DNA from: Luteolibacter sp. Y139 | GTDB lineage: Bacteria; Verrucomicrobiota; Verrucomicrobiia; Verrucomicrobiales; Akkermansiaceae | DNA: 64,000 nucleotides | Direction: 5' to 3' | NCBI RefSeq assembly: GCF_038066715.1 | Contig: NZ_JBBUKT010000014.1 | Location: forward strand, 1 to 64,000 | Translations under genes and position numbers: made by a program | Shown here: positions 44,602 through 54,372 of the stretch, piece by piece | How the letters are laid out: the number at the start of each line of letters is the position of its first letter | Numbering within the stretch: the first letter of the stretch is position 1 | The notes under the pieces: model-generated | Told to the model about the DNA's origin: nothing | The model's input: only the letters and a program-made list of their open reading frames with translations | Database searches by the model: none

Positions 44602-45585
44602 ATGACGACTGAAGAACTGCAGGACCGGATCGCCGCCACCAGCGGCTGGATTACCTCCGTGAAGGAAGAAATGGGCCGCGTGCTGGTCGGTCAGGACCGG
44701 CTGGTGGACCGGCTGATCGTCGGCTTGATATGCAATGGACACATCCTGCTGGAAGGTGTCCCCGGCCTGGCGAAGACCCTCGCGGTCAAAGCGCTCTCCG
44801 GCTCGCTCGATGCCAGCTTCGCGCGTTTCCAGTTCACGCCCGATCTGCTGCCGGCCGACCTTCTCGGCACCATGGTCTACAACCCGCAGGAGGCGAAGTT
44901 CACGCCGAAGCTGGGCCCGATTTTCAATAACCTGATCCTCGCCGACGAAATCAACCGCGCACCGGCCAAGGTCCAGTCCGCCTTGCTTGAGGCGATGCAG
45001 GAAAAGCAGGTCACGCTCGCAGACACGACCTACAAATTGCCCGAGCCGTTCCTGGTGCTGGCGACGCAGAACCCGATCGACCAGGAAGGCACCTATCAGC
45101 TCCCGGAAGCCCAGCTCGACCGCTTCCTGCTCAAGGTGAGCGTGGGTTATCCTACCAAGGACGAAGAGCTGCAGGTGCTCGACCGCATGGCGAACTCCTC
45201 TCCGGTCTATCAGACGCGCACCGTGGCCAGCCCGCAGCAGGTCGCCGAGTCCCGCTCGCACGTGAACCAGATCTACATCGATCCCGCCGTGCGCGAGTAC
45301 ATCGTCGATCTCATCCGCGCGACCCGCTTCCCGGCAAAGATCGATGGCGGCCTGAAGCACCTCATCCGCGCTGGCGCCTCACCGCGTGGCACGATCAATC
45401 TCGCCCTCACCGCCCGCGCCCGCGCCTTCAGTGCCGGCCGCGCCTACGTCACGCCGCAGGATGTGAAGGACATGGTCCACGACGTCCTCCGCCACCGCAT
45501 CCTGCTCAGCTATGAAGCGGAAGCGGAAGAAGTGAACACGGACCAGATCCTGGATCGCATCCTTTCGAAGGTGCCGGTGCCTTAA
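44602..45585 (+). CDS. MoxR-family AAA+ ATPase
   Basis: The 327-residue protein has Walker A GVPGLAKTLA, Walker B ILADEINRAP, sensor ATQNPIDQEGTY and PEAQLDRFLL, typical of the MoxR group. MoxR ATPases work with von Willebrand factor A (VWA) proteins as chaperone-like machines; here the DUF58 and Bat VWA genes follow directly. ATG 44602 (MTTEELQDRI) is chosen; an in-frame extension to 44497 carries no family sequence. First gene of a seven-gene operon to 53218. Confidence 0.93.
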   Translation: MTTEELQDRIAATSGWITSVKEEMGRVLVGQDRLVDRLIVGLICNGHILLEGVPGLAKTLAVKALSGSLDASFARFQFTPDLLPADLLGTMVYNPQEAKFTPKLGPIFNNLILADEINRAPAKVQSALLEAMQEKQVTLADTTYKLPEPFLVLATQNPIDQEGTYQLPEAQLDRFLLKVSVGYPTKDEELQVLDRMANSSPVYQTRTVASPQQVAESRSHVNQIYIDPAVREYIVDLIRATRFPAKIDGGLKHLIRAGASPRGTINLALTARARAFSAGRAYVTPQDVKDMVHDVLRHRILLSYEAEAEEVNTDQILDRILSKVPVP

Positions 45586-45605
45586 GACTCATCTGCCGTC
45601 TCGCC

Positions 45606-46499
45606 ATGACTCAAGACGAGCACATCGAGGAAGTGATGAGCCGGGTCCGGAAGCTCGAGCTCAAGGCCCGGCGACTGGTGAGGGAAACCTTTGCCGGCGA
45701 ATACCAGTCTTCGTTCCGTGGCCAAGGCCTCGATTTCGATGACTTCCGCGAGTATGCGCACGGCGATGAAATCCGCTTCATCGACTGGAATGTCACCGCG
45801 CGGATGGGCACGCCCTACATCCGCAAGTTCCGCGAAGAGCGCGAGCTGGCGGTGATCCTGGCCGTGGACATCTCGGGCTCCGGCGAATTCGGCAGTGTCC
45901 ACTTCTCCAAGCGTGAAGCCGCAGCCGAAGCAGCGGCGATCCTCGGCTTCAGCGCGGCCGGCAATGGCGACAAGGTCGGCCTGCTGCTGTTCGCGAAAGA
46001 GCCGGTCCTGTTTGTCCCCGCCGCGAAGGGAACGCGCCACGTGCTGCGAATCGTCCGCGAAATCCTGATGGCGCAGCCCGACAAGCAGGGTACCTCCATC
46101 CAATCCGCCTGCGATTTCCTGATCCGCACCCTGCGCCGGAAGGCCTTTGTGTTCATGATCTCGGACTTCTTCGACGACCCGCTCGACAAGCCCCTCGGCA
46201 AGGTCGCTCGCAAGCACGAGACCGTCGCCCTGCAAGTGACCGATCCCCTTGAGATGACCCTGCCGAAAGCCGGCCGTGTCGTCTTCACCGATCCCGAAAC
46301 CGGCTGGGAAGCGCTGATCAATACCAACAATGCCAACCTCCGCATGGGCTATGAGAAGCTGATGCGCCGGCAAATGGAAGGCGTCCGCGCCATCTGCAAG
46401 AAGAACGGCATCGACCACGCGCAGATCTCGACCGACCGTGACCGGCTCGGCGATTTGCATCGTCTCTTGAAAAAACGCGCCCGCAAGCGCACCCGCTAA
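45606..46499 (+). CDS. DUF58 domain protein
   Basis: The 297-residue protein carries the DUF58 signature RGLDF-like stretch (FRGQGLDFDDFREYAHGDEIRFIDWNVTARMG) followed by a VWA-like domain with VDISGSGEFG. It is the usual partner of MoxR in Bat operons, probably at the cytoplasmic face of the membrane. Second gene of the operon, 20 bases after moxR. Confidence 0.9.
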   Translation: MTQDEHIEEVMSRVRKLELKARRLVRETFAGEYQSSFRGQGLDFDDFREYAHGDEIRFIDWNVTARMGTPYIRKFREERELAVILAVDISGSGEFGSVHFSKREAAAEAAAILGFSAAGNGDKVGLLLFAKEPVLFVPAAKGTRHVLRIVREILMAQPDKQGTSIQSACDFLIRTLRRKAFVFMISDFFDDPLDKPLGKVARKHETVALQVTDPLEMTLPKAGRVVFTDPETGWEALINTNNANLRMGYEKLMRRQMEGVRAICKKNGIDHAQISTDRDRLGDLHRLLKKRARKRTR

Positions 46500-46510
46500 G
46501 CTAACGAACG

Positions 46511-47023
46511 ATGGCCAAGGAATCCGATGACGCGTTGGTGCTCCGGGAACTCGTCCCGGCGGACCCGCTGCTGCCCGATCCCGGCATGCCGCCGTGGGGA
46601 TGGGTGCTGATCGGCCTGGCCGCTGCCGCGGTGATCGGCTTCCTCTTTTTCCTGCGCCGCAGCAAGCACACGGAAACCGACCCACGCCATCTGCGTGAGG
46701 AAGCCTACGCACGGGCACAGCACGATCTCGAAGCCGTGCCCGAGGGAGGCATGCAGGCCGCTGCGACCAAGGTCTCGCTGGTCCTGCGGCGCTATCTCGC
46801 CACGGTCTGCGGGGATCCGGCGCTGTTTGAGACCCACGAGGAGTTCGTTTCCCGCCACGCGGCGCTGTCCGGCTATCCCGAGGACCTCCGGAATGTCACC
46901 GCGGAAGGGTTTTCCCATCTGGCCCGATTGAAGTATGGTCGCGACACAAATGGCGATCCGGTGGCGCTTTTCGGAGCGGCCCGCCAATTGCTCGACCGCC
47001 TCCACCAGCATCAGCCCGCATGA
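46511..47023 (+). CDS. DUF4381-like membrane protein of Bat operon
   Basis: The 170-residue protein has one membrane helix (residues about 29-48, WGWVLIGLAAAAVIGFLFFL), a short basic stretch, then a helical cytosolic part (RHLREEAYARAQHDLEAV ... TKVSLVLRRYLATVCGDPALFETHEEFV). Size, position between DUF58 and the first VWA gene, and helix pattern match DUF4381 proteins. Overlaps the next gene by 4 bases (ATGA). Confidence 0.8.
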   Translation: MAKESDDALVLRELVPADPLLPDPGMPPWGWVLIGLAAAAVIGFLFFLRRSKHTETDPRHLREEAYARAQHDLEAVPEGGMQAAATKVSLVLRRYLATVCGDPALFETHEEFVSRHAALSGYPEDLRNVTAEGFSHLARLKYGRDTNGDPVALFGAARQLLDRLHQHQPA

Positions 47024-48021
47024 CGGATTTCTTCACACATTTCCGCTTCGCCCAGCCGCAGTGGCTGCTGCTGCTGATCCCCTGCTTGCTGCTGTTCATC
47101 CTGCGCCGCGGCCGGGGGGCTGAGGCGGCACTGACTTTCTCCACGCTCTCGGTGCTCGTCAGCATGGGGGCCAAGGTCCGCCGCTCCGCCTTCTCCTTCG
47201 GCATGCCGCTGGCCATCCTCGCGCTGGTCCCGGCCATCCTCGCGATGGCCCGCCCGGTATGGCGGAATGAGTATCAAAGCAAGACCGCCAGCGGCATCGA
47301 CATCGTGATCGCCTTCGATGTGTCACTGTCGATGAGCATCGATGACTTCCACACGCCGGACGGCCGCCCCGTGAAGCGGCTGGATGCGGCGAAAGCCGTG
47401 GTGAACAAGTTCATCGAAGGCCGCACCGACGACCGCATCGGCATGGTCATCTTCTCGGGACGCCCCTACTCGGTGAGTCCCATCACCCTCGATCACGATT
47501 GGCTGCTCCAGAGCTTCCGGCAGGTGGACCTGAATATCCTGAAGGAAATGGGCACCGCCATCGGCTCCGCCATCGCCGCTTCCTCCACGCGTCTCGAATC
47601 CCGCGACGCCAAGAGCAAGATCATCGTGCTGCTCACCGATGGTGCTTCGAATTCCGGCAAAATCGCCCCGGTCGAAGCGGCGGAAAACGCCAAGAAGCTC
47701 GGCATCAAGATTTACACGATCGCGATCGGCACCGAGGAGGGCCGCGTCGAGAAGCACATCCAGCGCTTCGCCCGCCAGGAATTCGACCTGCCGACCCTCA
47801 GGAAAATCGCATCCCTGACCGGCGGCGAGCACTACTGGGCGCAAACGATCGATCAGCTGGAGAGCACCTTCAAAACCATCGACCAGCTTGAGAAGTCCGA
47901 GACGGTGTCCCGCACCGTGATCGAGGACACCGAGCTGTTCCCGTGGTTCATTATCGCCGCGGTGATCGGCTCGCTGGCCGCCGCCTTCGTCCTGGCCCTC
48001 AACCCGCCGCCCGCACCATGA
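47020..48021 (+). CDS. batA: BatA-like VWA membrane protein
   Basis: The 333-residue protein has two N-terminal membrane helices (residues 8-28 and about 58-78), a VWA domain with MIDAS AFDVSLSMSIDD, and one C-terminal helix (FIIAAVIGSLAAAFVLAL). BatA/BatB are VWA proteins of the Bacteroides aerotolerance (Bat) system and are thought to act as a complex in the inner membrane. Overlap with both neighbours by ATGA indicates tight translational coupling. Confidence 0.9.
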   Translation: MTDFFTHFRFAQPQWLLLLIPCLLLFILRRGRGAEAALTFSTLSVLVSMGAKVRRSAFSFGMPLAILALVPAILAMARPVWRNEYQSKTASGIDIVIAFDVSLSMSIDDFHTPDGRPVKRLDAAKAVVNKFIEGRTDDRIGMVIFSGRPYSVSPITLDHDWLLQSFRQVDLNILKEMGTAIGSAIAASSTRLESRDAKSKIIVLLTDGASNSGKIAPVEAAENAKKLGIKIYTIAIGTEEGRVEKHIQRFARQEFDLPTLRKIASLTGGEHYWAQTIDQLESTFKTIDQLEKSETVSRTVIEDTELFPWFIIAAVIGSLAAAFVLALNPPPAP

Positions 48022-50081
48022 CCCTAGCCCAACCCGCCTGGCTCCTGCTGCTGCTTGTGCTTCCGCTGTTCGTGATCGGGGCGGTGCTGACCGCGCGTCT
48101 GCGCCGCAAGCAGTGGGCCGCCTTTGCCGCGCCGCGATTGCGATCGAAGCTGCTGCGCCGCGCGAGTCCGCTGCCGCGCTGGCTGGCATTCTCCTTCCTT
48201 TTGGCGTCAGTCGTATTGCTGGCGATCGGTCTGGCTCGCCCGCAGACGACGAGGGGCCTCGAGACCGAAACCACCAAAGGCCGCAATGTGCTGCTCGCGC
48301 TGGATCTTTCCCGCAGCATGCTGGTGACCGACCTCAAGCCGAACCGGCTGACCCAGGCAAAGACGCTCTGCTACGATCTGATGGAGGCCCTTCCCGGCGA
48401 CCGCATCGGCGTGATCGCCTTCGCCGGTGAGCCGTATCTCGTCGCTCCGCTCACCCCCGACCATGCGGCGGTGCGCGAAACGATCGATCAGCTCGATACC
48501 GACTACATCCCGGTGGGCGGCACGAATCTGGAAGGCACGCTCGAGATGGCGATCAAGACGCTGAAGGAGACCGGCCAAAAGGAAAACGCGCTGATCCTCA
48601 TGACGGATGGCGATGAAACCACCGGCAAGATGATGAAGCTGGCGGCGGAGGCAAAGCGCGCGGGCATCTATGTCTTCACCATTGGCATGGGCACCGAGCT
48701 CGGCGACTTTGTGCCGGACAAGGATTTTAGCGACGGTCGACATCGCGACACTGCCGGCAACGTGGTGCGCAGCGCACTGAATGCCGAACCGCTCAAGCGG
48801 ATGGCGTTGGAAACCGGCGGCCGTTTCGCCGCTGCCACCTCCGCCACCAGCATTCCCGAAATGGTGAAGCTGGCGATTTCTGACATGGAGCAATTCGAGA
48901 TCACCGGCCGTGAACACTTCGTGCCGAACGAGTACTACCAGTGGTTCGTGCTGCCGGGTATCCTGATGCTGATGACCTCGGTGATTGCCGGCACACGCTG
49001 GCGCGGCTTGGGCCCGGCGAGCGCGGCGACCGCCACGGCGCTGATGCTGCTCTTCCCGCAGCCCGCCAGGGCGAGCGTGGAGGAGGATGCCCGCCGCGCA
49101 CTGGCGGAAGGCCGCCATGAAGAGGCTGCCAATTATTTCAAGGGGCTCGCGATGTCCGAGCAGGATCCGGAACGGATCGCCCGCTATCGCTTGGCGGAAG
49201 GCAATGCCGCCTACGCGCAGGGCGATCTCCAGAGCGCGCGCAGTGCCTTCAGCGCGGCGCTCAAGTCGGACGACCCGAGGGTTCGGGCCGCCGCCCATCA
49301 TGGCATGGGCAGCGTCCTCTTCGGCAGCGGGTGGAAGCGCCTCTCGCGTGATGCCGCCTATCCGAACGTGGGACCGAAGGAAGGTGAGAAGAAGCCGGAT
49401 GCCTTCGGGAGGATCGCGGATTCCATCCTCGGCCTCTCGAAGGATGAGAAGAAGCCGGAAGAGGGCAAGCCGACGGATCCGATGGAGACCTTCGACACCA
49501 TGGTCCGGGAGGCGCTTTCGAAGTGGATGCAGAGCGAGGCTCCGGACAGCGGCGACAGCGCCGGCTTCGCGCAATTCAACGACGTGCTCAGCGACTGGAT
49601 GGACGGAGTGAAGCACTTCGATTCCGCCCTGCGCTACGATTCATCGCTTGAGAGCGCCCGCCACAATCGCGCGCTCACCGTGAAGTATCTCAAGAAGCTG
49701 CGTGAGATCCTCGAGGAAGTCTCGGAGAATGCCCAGCAGCTCCAGCCGCAGCCCGGCCAGGGCCAAGGTCAGGCCCAAGGCCAGCCTCAGCCCGGAGAGG
49801 GAGAAGGAGGCGACCAGGAAGGCGAAGGCCAGGGCGGCGACAAGCCGAAGGACGGCAAGGGCGGAGAAGGCGACAAGCAAAACCAAGGCAAGAAAGGGGG
49901 CGACCGCCCTCAGGATGGCAAGGGTGACAAGGATGGAGACAAGAATGGAGGCAGCAAGCCGAAGGCCGGTGAAACTCCCGAGGACGCCGCACGCCGCATC
50001 TTGCGCGAGAATGCCGATTTCGAAAAAGGCGCGCTCAATCCGGGCCGCATGGAATACCGCCAGCCCGAGAAGGACTGGTAA
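48018..50081 (+). CDS. batB: BatB-BatC fusion: VWA plus TPR protein
   Basis: The 687-residue protein has membrane helices near residues 5-25 and 60-78, a VWA domain with LALDLSRSML (MIDAS) and TDGDETTG, a membrane helix at about 310-330, then a TPR region (about 355-560; RYRLAEGNAAYAQGDLQSARSAFSAAL), and a Gln/Gly/Lys/Asp low-complexity stretch (about 575-650) before the ending EYRQPEKDW. The first part is BatB; the second part is a BatC-like TPR protein, normally a separate gene in Bacteroides. The start is ATG 48018, overlapping batA. Confidence 0.9.
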   Translation: MTLAQPAWLLLLLVLPLFVIGAVLTARLRRKQWAAFAAPRLRSKLLRRASPLPRWLAFSFLLASVVLLAIGLARPQTTRGLETETTKGRNVLLALDLSRSMLVTDLKPNRLTQAKTLCYDLMEALPGDRIGVIAFAGEPYLVAPLTPDHAAVRETIDQLDTDYIPVGGTNLEGTLEMAIKTLKETGQKENALILMTDGDETTGKMMKLAAEAKRAGIYVFTIGMGTELGDFVPDKDFSDGRHRDTAGNVVRSALNAEPLKRMALETGGRFAAATSATSIPEMVKLAISDMEQFEITGREHFVPNEYYQWFVLPGILMLMTSVIAGTRWRGLGPASAATATALMLLFPQPARASVEEDARRALAEGRHEEAANYFKGLAMSEQDPERIARYRLAEGNAAYAQGDLQSARSAFSAALKSDDPRVRAAAHHGMGSVLFGSGWKRLSRDAAYPNVGPKEGEKKPDAFGRIADSILGLSKDEKKPEEGKPTDPMETFDTMVREALSKWMQSEAPDSGDSAGFAQFNDVLSDWMDGVKHFDSALRYDSSLESARHNRALTVKYLKKLREILEEVSENAQQLQPQPGQGQGQAQGQPQPGEGEGGDQEGEGQGGDKPKDGKGGEGDKQNQGKKGGDRPQDGKGDKDGDKNGGSKPKAGETPEDAARRILRENADFEKGALNPGRMEYRQPEKDW

Positions 50082-50100
50082 CCCGATCTGATTTTCCGAC

Positions 50101-52506
50101 GTGAACCGAATCCGCCAAATCATCCTCTCGCTGCTGCTTGCCGGTGCCGCCCATGCGGCTCCCGGCGTTGACGTGGTCATGAGCAGCCGTTTCCTCGTGC
50201 GGGGCGAGCAAGCGAAGTTCGAGATCGTCCTTCGCGGCGGCGACTACAACGACCAGATCGAGCCACTCAAGACGCCCCAGATCAAGAACGTGGACTTCCA
50301 CTTGCTGGGGTCCTACCCGCAGCGTCGGCCCTACGAAAACCGCCAGCGGCCGGAACTCTCCATCCCCTTCGTGGTCTCGAGCTTCGAAGTGGGCAATCAC
50401 GTGATCCCGTCGATGGACGTCGTCGTGAATGGCGAGGCCCTGCACACCAGCCCGCTTGAGTTCCGGGTGCTCGATGACATGAGCCTGACCTGGTCCAACG
50501 CGACCGTGGGCCAGGAGAAGATCAAGTATTCCGCCGCCTTTTACGCGCTGAAGGATCAGCCCTACCTCGGGGAAAAGCAGCCGGTGGAGCTGAAGATCTA
50601 TCTGCCCGGCGACCTGATGGTCGTCGACTGGGGCATCCCTGACTTCGAACGCCAGGGCCTGTCCGCGTGGCGCTTCCAGCCGCAGCCTCAGATCGGCCGT
50701 GCGCAGCTGTTAGGACGGACCTGCTACGCGATCCCCTATCCCAGCACTGCTTCCACCAATCAGGCCGGTGCGGCCACGCTTGGACCCGCCAGCCTCACCC
50801 TGCAGCTTCAAGTCGCCTCGGTGCAGAACTTCGGCCGCGCCTACGCCCAGGCCCTCAAGCTGAATATCCCTGCCCTGACATTCCAATCGAAGCCATTGCC
50901 TCCCGGCGCGCCAGAGGGCTTCGAGAATGCCGTCGGACAGTTCAACATGAAGGTCGCCACCGGAGCAACCGACTTGCATGAAGGCGATCCGGTCACGCTG
51001 GAAATCTCCGTCTCCGGCAGCGGCAATCTTGATGCGCTCAATCCGCCGAAGCTCCTCGATGCCGATGGCTGGAAGATCTATGATGCCTCGTCCGACGAAC
51101 GCGGTGAGGAACGCCGCGAGCTTTCCGGCGAGGTAATCTTCCGCCAGTTCATGCGCCCGCTGAAGCTGCAAAAGGCCATCCCCCCTTTCAAGCTGGTCTA
51201 TTTCGATCCCGCGAAAGGCAGCTACGAAACCGCCCTCTCCGATGCGATCCCGCTCAACGTGCTGCCCTCCACTGCGGCTGGCATCATGGCGGCTCCGCCA
51301 CCAGCGCTGTCGATGCCGCTGGAGGAGATGACCGATATCCTTGGCGTGGTGAATCCGAATGCCGCGTTGCTTTCTAACAAGCTCCGCCTTCCCTCGTGGA
51401 GCTGGCAGATCATCCCGGTGCTGCTAGCGCTCGGCTTGATTGCGAAGATCGCCATGCGTCATCTGGCTCCCCGGCTTCACAAGGACCCTGCTGTCCTCGC
51501 CCGTCACAAGGAGTGGCGCGAAGTCGAGAATGCCCCGGACCAAACCTTCTACCGCAAGGCCGCGCATTTCATCGAGCGCTGGCTAGGTGACCGCCAGGAT
51601 CCCATGATTGATGAAGTGCTCAAGCGCCGCGACGAAAGCAGCTTCCGCCAAGACCGCGCCGAAAGCCGCGTGGACCGCACCGAGCGCAACCGCGTGCTGA
51701 AGCAACTCCGCCGGCTCGCGCTGCCGCTGGTGGCGGTCTTGCTGACGCTTTCCGGCGGGCGCGCCCGAGCTGCGGAAGACGCTGGCAAGCTCTTCCAGGA
51801 CGGACGCTACAGCGAAGCCGCCAAGGCGTGGCTCGATAGCGGCCCCTACGACCAACTCTCCGCCGACACGCTCTACAACATCGGCGATGCCGCCTACCGC
51901 ATGGGCTCGGCCGGTGAGGCCGCGCTCTACTACCGCCGCGCGCTGGCCCGGAACTCCGCTCACGCCGAGTCGCGCCAGAACCTCCGCTTCCTGGAGCGGA
52001 AGTTCGGCTCCATCACCATCGTGCGGCCGGACTATGAGCATCAGATCGCCCGCTTGCCGCTGGGTTTCTGGCAGGGCTTGGTCGCAGCCTCGGCATGGGC
52101 CGTGGTGCTCGGACTGCTCGTCTTCCCGGCCACCCGCCCCGGTGCAGGGCTCCGCATGGGCGCCATCGCCGCCTTCGTGAGCGCTCCCCTGATCGCCGCC
52201 TGCGGCGTGCTGGGCTGGCACTACTATCCGGACGATGCCCGCTTCGCCCCGCTCAAGGAGCAAGCCGTGGTCGTATCCGATACCGCCACCGTCCGCACCG
52301 ATGCTGCCCGCACCGCACCGAAGGTGATCGACGCTCCGGCCGGATCACTGTGCAAGCTGGTCAGCCGCTCCGGCGATTGGGCCTATGTCGCCTTCACCAA
52401 CGAAAGCCGTGGCTGGGTGCCGCTCGTTGACATCCGGCCACTCGTGCCCGAAACAAATCCTGAGGCACCGAAACCCCGCTCCACTGGCGGCGAAAACAAC
52501 GCCTGA
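50101..52506 (+). CDS. batD: BatD-BatE fusion: oxygen tolerance protein with TPR and SH3
   Basis: The 801-residue protein (GTG start) has a signal peptide (IILSLLLAGAAHAAPG), the BatD beta-domain repeats (residues 20-410), a membrane helix (about 435-452, WQIIPVLLALGLIAKIAM), then a second exported part after another helix (about 545-560) with TPR-like hairpins (LFQDGRYSEAAKAWLDSG ... YNIGDAAYRMGSAGEAALYY), two further helices and a C-terminal SH3 domain (residues about 715-785; VVVSDTATVRTDA ... GDWAYVAFTNESRGWVPL). TPR plus SH3 is the make-up of BatE, so batD and batE appear fused in one chain. Confidence 0.88.
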   Translation: MNRIRQIILSLLLAGAAHAAPGVDVVMSSRFLVRGEQAKFEIVLRGGDYNDQIEPLKTPQIKNVDFHLLGSYPQRRPYENRQRPELSIPFVVSSFEVGNHVIPSMDVVVNGEALHTSPLEFRVLDDMSLTWSNATVGQEKIKYSAAFYALKDQPYLGEKQPVELKIYLPGDLMVVDWGIPDFERQGLSAWRFQPQPQIGRAQLLGRTCYAIPYPSTASTNQAGAATLGPASLTLQLQVASVQNFGRAYAQALKLNIPALTFQSKPLPPGAPEGFENAVGQFNMKVATGATDLHEGDPVTLEISVSGSGNLDALNPPKLLDADGWKIYDASSDERGEERRELSGEVIFRQFMRPLKLQKAIPPFKLVYFDPAKGSYETALSDAIPLNVLPSTAAGIMAAPPPALSMPLEEMTDILGVVNPNAALLSNKLRLPSWSWQIIPVLLALGLIAKIAMRHLAPRLHKDPAVLARHKEWREVENAPDQTFYRKAAHFIERWLGDRQDPMIDEVLKRRDESSFRQDRAESRVDRTERNRVLKQLRRLALPLVAVLLTLSGGRARAAEDAGKLFQDGRYSEAAKAWLDSGPYDQLSADTLYNIGDAAYRMGSAGEAALYYRRALARNSAHAESRQNLRFLERKFGSITIVRPDYEHQIARLPLGFWQGLVAASAWAVVLGLLVFPATRPGAGLRMGAIAAFVSAPLIAACGVLGWHYYPDDARFAPLKEQAVVVSDTATVRTDAARTAPKVIDAPAGSLCKLVSRSGDWAYVAFTNESRGWVPLVDIRPLVPETNPEAPKPRSTGGENNA

Positions 52507-52549
52507 TCGCATTCATCCCATCTCCTTCTCTCCAACCTACACGAAACGC

Positions 52550-53218
52550 ATGAAACGACGTTTGATTCTCGCCCTCGCCTTGTTCGCACCCTTCGCCTTC
52601 GCGCAGGAGGAAGCCAAGAAGGAAGAGACGAAGCCTGCCGAAGCCGCCAAGACCGAAGCGGTCAAGGACATCAAGATCAAGATGACCACGACCAAGGGCG
52701 ACATCGAGGCCACCATCTTCGCCTCCAAGGTGCCGGTGACCGCCGCCAATTTCCTCAACCTCGCCAAGCGCGGCTACTACAACGGCATCGCCTTCCACCG
52801 AGTCATCGAGAACTTCATGGTGCAGGGCGGCGACCCGACCGAATCCGGCCGTGGCGGTCCGGGCTACAAGTTCGCCGATGAGTTCCATCCGGAACTCAAG
52901 CACAGCAAGCCGGGCATCTTCTCGATGGCCAATGCCGGCCCGGGCACCAACGGCTCGCAGTTCTTCATCACCATGGCCCCGACTCCTTTCCTCGATAACC
53001 ACCACTCGGTCTTCGGCGAAGTCACCAAGGGCCAGGACGTCGTGAACAAGCTGCTCGGCAAGGTGAACACCGGCGAGACCGGCGGAAAGGTCGATCCCGC
53101 CGGGAAGGGCGACAAGATCGAGAAGATCGAAATCCTCGACTCCACCGATGCTCTCTTCGCCGCCCAGAAGGCCAAGATCGACGAGTGGGACGCCAAGCTG
53201 AAGGCCGCTGGCAAGTAA
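52550..53218 (+). CDS. Secreted cyclophilin-type peptidyl-prolyl isomerase
   Basis: The 222-residue protein has a signal peptide (LILALALFAPFAFAQEE), a Lys/Glu/Ala-rich spacer, then a complete cyclophilin domain: YYNGIAFHRVIENFMVQGGDPT, GSQFFIT and HSVFGEV. It should accelerate proline isomerisation of exported proteins. ATG 52550 is chosen because it starts the signal peptide; a longer frame from 52385 runs back into batD. It lies 43 bases after batD and in front of the terminator at 53240, so it may be the last gene of the Bat operon. Confidence 0.92.
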   Translation: MKRRLILALALFAPFAFAQEEAKKEETKPAEAAKTEAVKDIKIKMTTTKGDIEATIFASKVPVTAANFLNLAKRGYYNGIAFHRVIENFMVQGGDPTESGRGGPGYKFADEFHPELKHSKPGIFSMANAGPGTNGSQFFITMAPTPFLDNHHSVFGEVTKGQDVVNKLLGKVNTGETGGKVDPAGKGDKIEKIEILDSTDALFAAQKAKIDEWDAKLKAAGK

Positions 53219-53239
53219 GCTCCTCGCGTTTTATTTTCC

Positions 53240-53281
53240 AACGCCAGGCTCCGGCTACTCCGGGCCTGGCGTTTTTCTTTT
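53240..53281 (+). terminator. Intrinsic terminator of the Bat/cyclophilin operon
   Basis: AACGCCAGGC (53240-53249) pairs with GCCTGGCGTT (53264-53273), with an inner TCCGG/CCGGA-like extension, followed by TTTCTTTT. It overlaps the last codons of the convergent beta-helix gene. Confidence 0.88.
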
Positions 53282-54346
53282 CGTGCCGGAAGCCTGCTTC
53301 CCGTAGCTCCCGCCCTTCTCCACCACCGGCAACTTCGGAGTCGAGGCCTCCGGCTTGTCCTCTGCGAGCCAATGATTGTCCTCGAAGCGAAACGTCTCCG
53401 GTGCGGTATCGGCTCCAATGTTGATCTCGTCTTTCACCTTCGCTCTCTGGAAGACGAAGGAGTTCCCGGAAATCACCACATTGCGACATGGAGGAAAACC
53501 CTCCGCCTTGGTTTCCTGCAGCACGCGAAAGATCCACTTCTCCGGGCTCTTCACGGTATTACCAGTGAACTCCGCGCCATCAACACCGGTGAAGGCGGTG
53601 GCACACATGCCGCCCTCGATGGTGTTCTCGCGGACCGTAATACGACGCGCCTCGTACTTCGCGCCCGGCGGACGGAAGTAGTCCATGCCGGTCGAGCCGC
53701 CAGCCTGGATTGGACGCTCGCCCGCGTCTTTGAAGCGGCACTTCTCGATCACGATGTCCTCGCAGCCGCCCTTAAACTGCGGACCGGTGTGCTGCGAGAA
53801 GCCGGGCTTGCCTGTGAAGACACAGCCGGTGATGAGTGACTTGTGGCAACCGACGAAATCGATGGCCTGACCTCCCCAGCCTGAGATCCGGCAGTCGCGG
53901 ATCGTTAGATCATCGAGGCCCGAGCACTTGATGGCATCGAAGTTTCCGTCGGGGCCGATATCACTCACCTCGACGCCTTCGATCAGCACCTTGACCACCG
54001 GCCGTTCCATTTCACCACCATCATCGAGGTTGATGCCGTTGCCGCTCTGCCCGCTGACCTTGAGGTGCCGCAGCGTCAGGCCGGGACAGCGGCTGAAATG
54101 CCACGCCTCCTTGCCGCCCTTGAAATACGGCGGGTTCTTTGGATCGCGTGCTTCGATGGTGAGATCCGCGATGCCAGTGACGAAGTTCCCCGGCGCATAG
54201 TCGCCCGGAGCAATCTTTACCACGTCGCCCGCTTTCAAACTGCGCAGCGCCGCCGAAAGCGTGGCAGCAGAATCCACCTCATGAGTCGCCGCAGCGACGG
54301 GGCCGGCGAGAAGGGAAAGGGCAAGGAATACGCGCATGGAATCCAT
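53255..54346 (-). CDS. Secreted right-handed parallel beta-helix protein
   Basis: The 363-residue protein has a signal peptide (RVFLALSLLAGPVAAA), then DSAATLSAALRSLKAGDVVKIAPGDY, the usual opening of chondroitinase-B/pectate-lyase-like beta-helix proteins, followed by regular turns with LTIEARD, LTLRHLKVSG, VLIEGVEVSD, LTIRDCRISG, LITGCVFTG, ITVRENTIEGG and VVISGNSFVF. A polysaccharide lyase (PL6-like) or binding role is possible; catalytic residues are not obvious. A Lys/Pro-rich tail ends the chain. Start either ATG 54346 (MDSMRV) or 54337. Confidence 0.8.
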   Translation of the reverse strand: MDSMRVFLALSLLAGPVAAATHEVDSAATLSAALRSLKAGDVVKIAPGDYAPGNFVTGIADLTIEARDPKNPPYFKGGKEAWHFSRCPGLTLRHLKVSGQSGNGINLDDGGEMERPVVKVLIEGVEVSDIGPDGNFDAIKCSGLDDLTIRDCRISGWGGQAIDFVGCHKSLITGCVFTGKPGFSQHTGPQFKGGCEDIVIEKCRFKDAGERPIQAGGSTGMDYFRPPGAKYEARRITVRENTIEGGMCATAFTGVDGAEFTGNTVKSPEKWIFRVLQETKAEGFPPCRNVVISGNSFVFQRAKVKDEINIGADTAPETFRFEDNHWLAEDKPEASTPKLPVVEKGGSYGKQASGTKRKTPGPE

Positions 54347-54372
54347 ACGCCGACGACAGGCCTAACCTCGCA

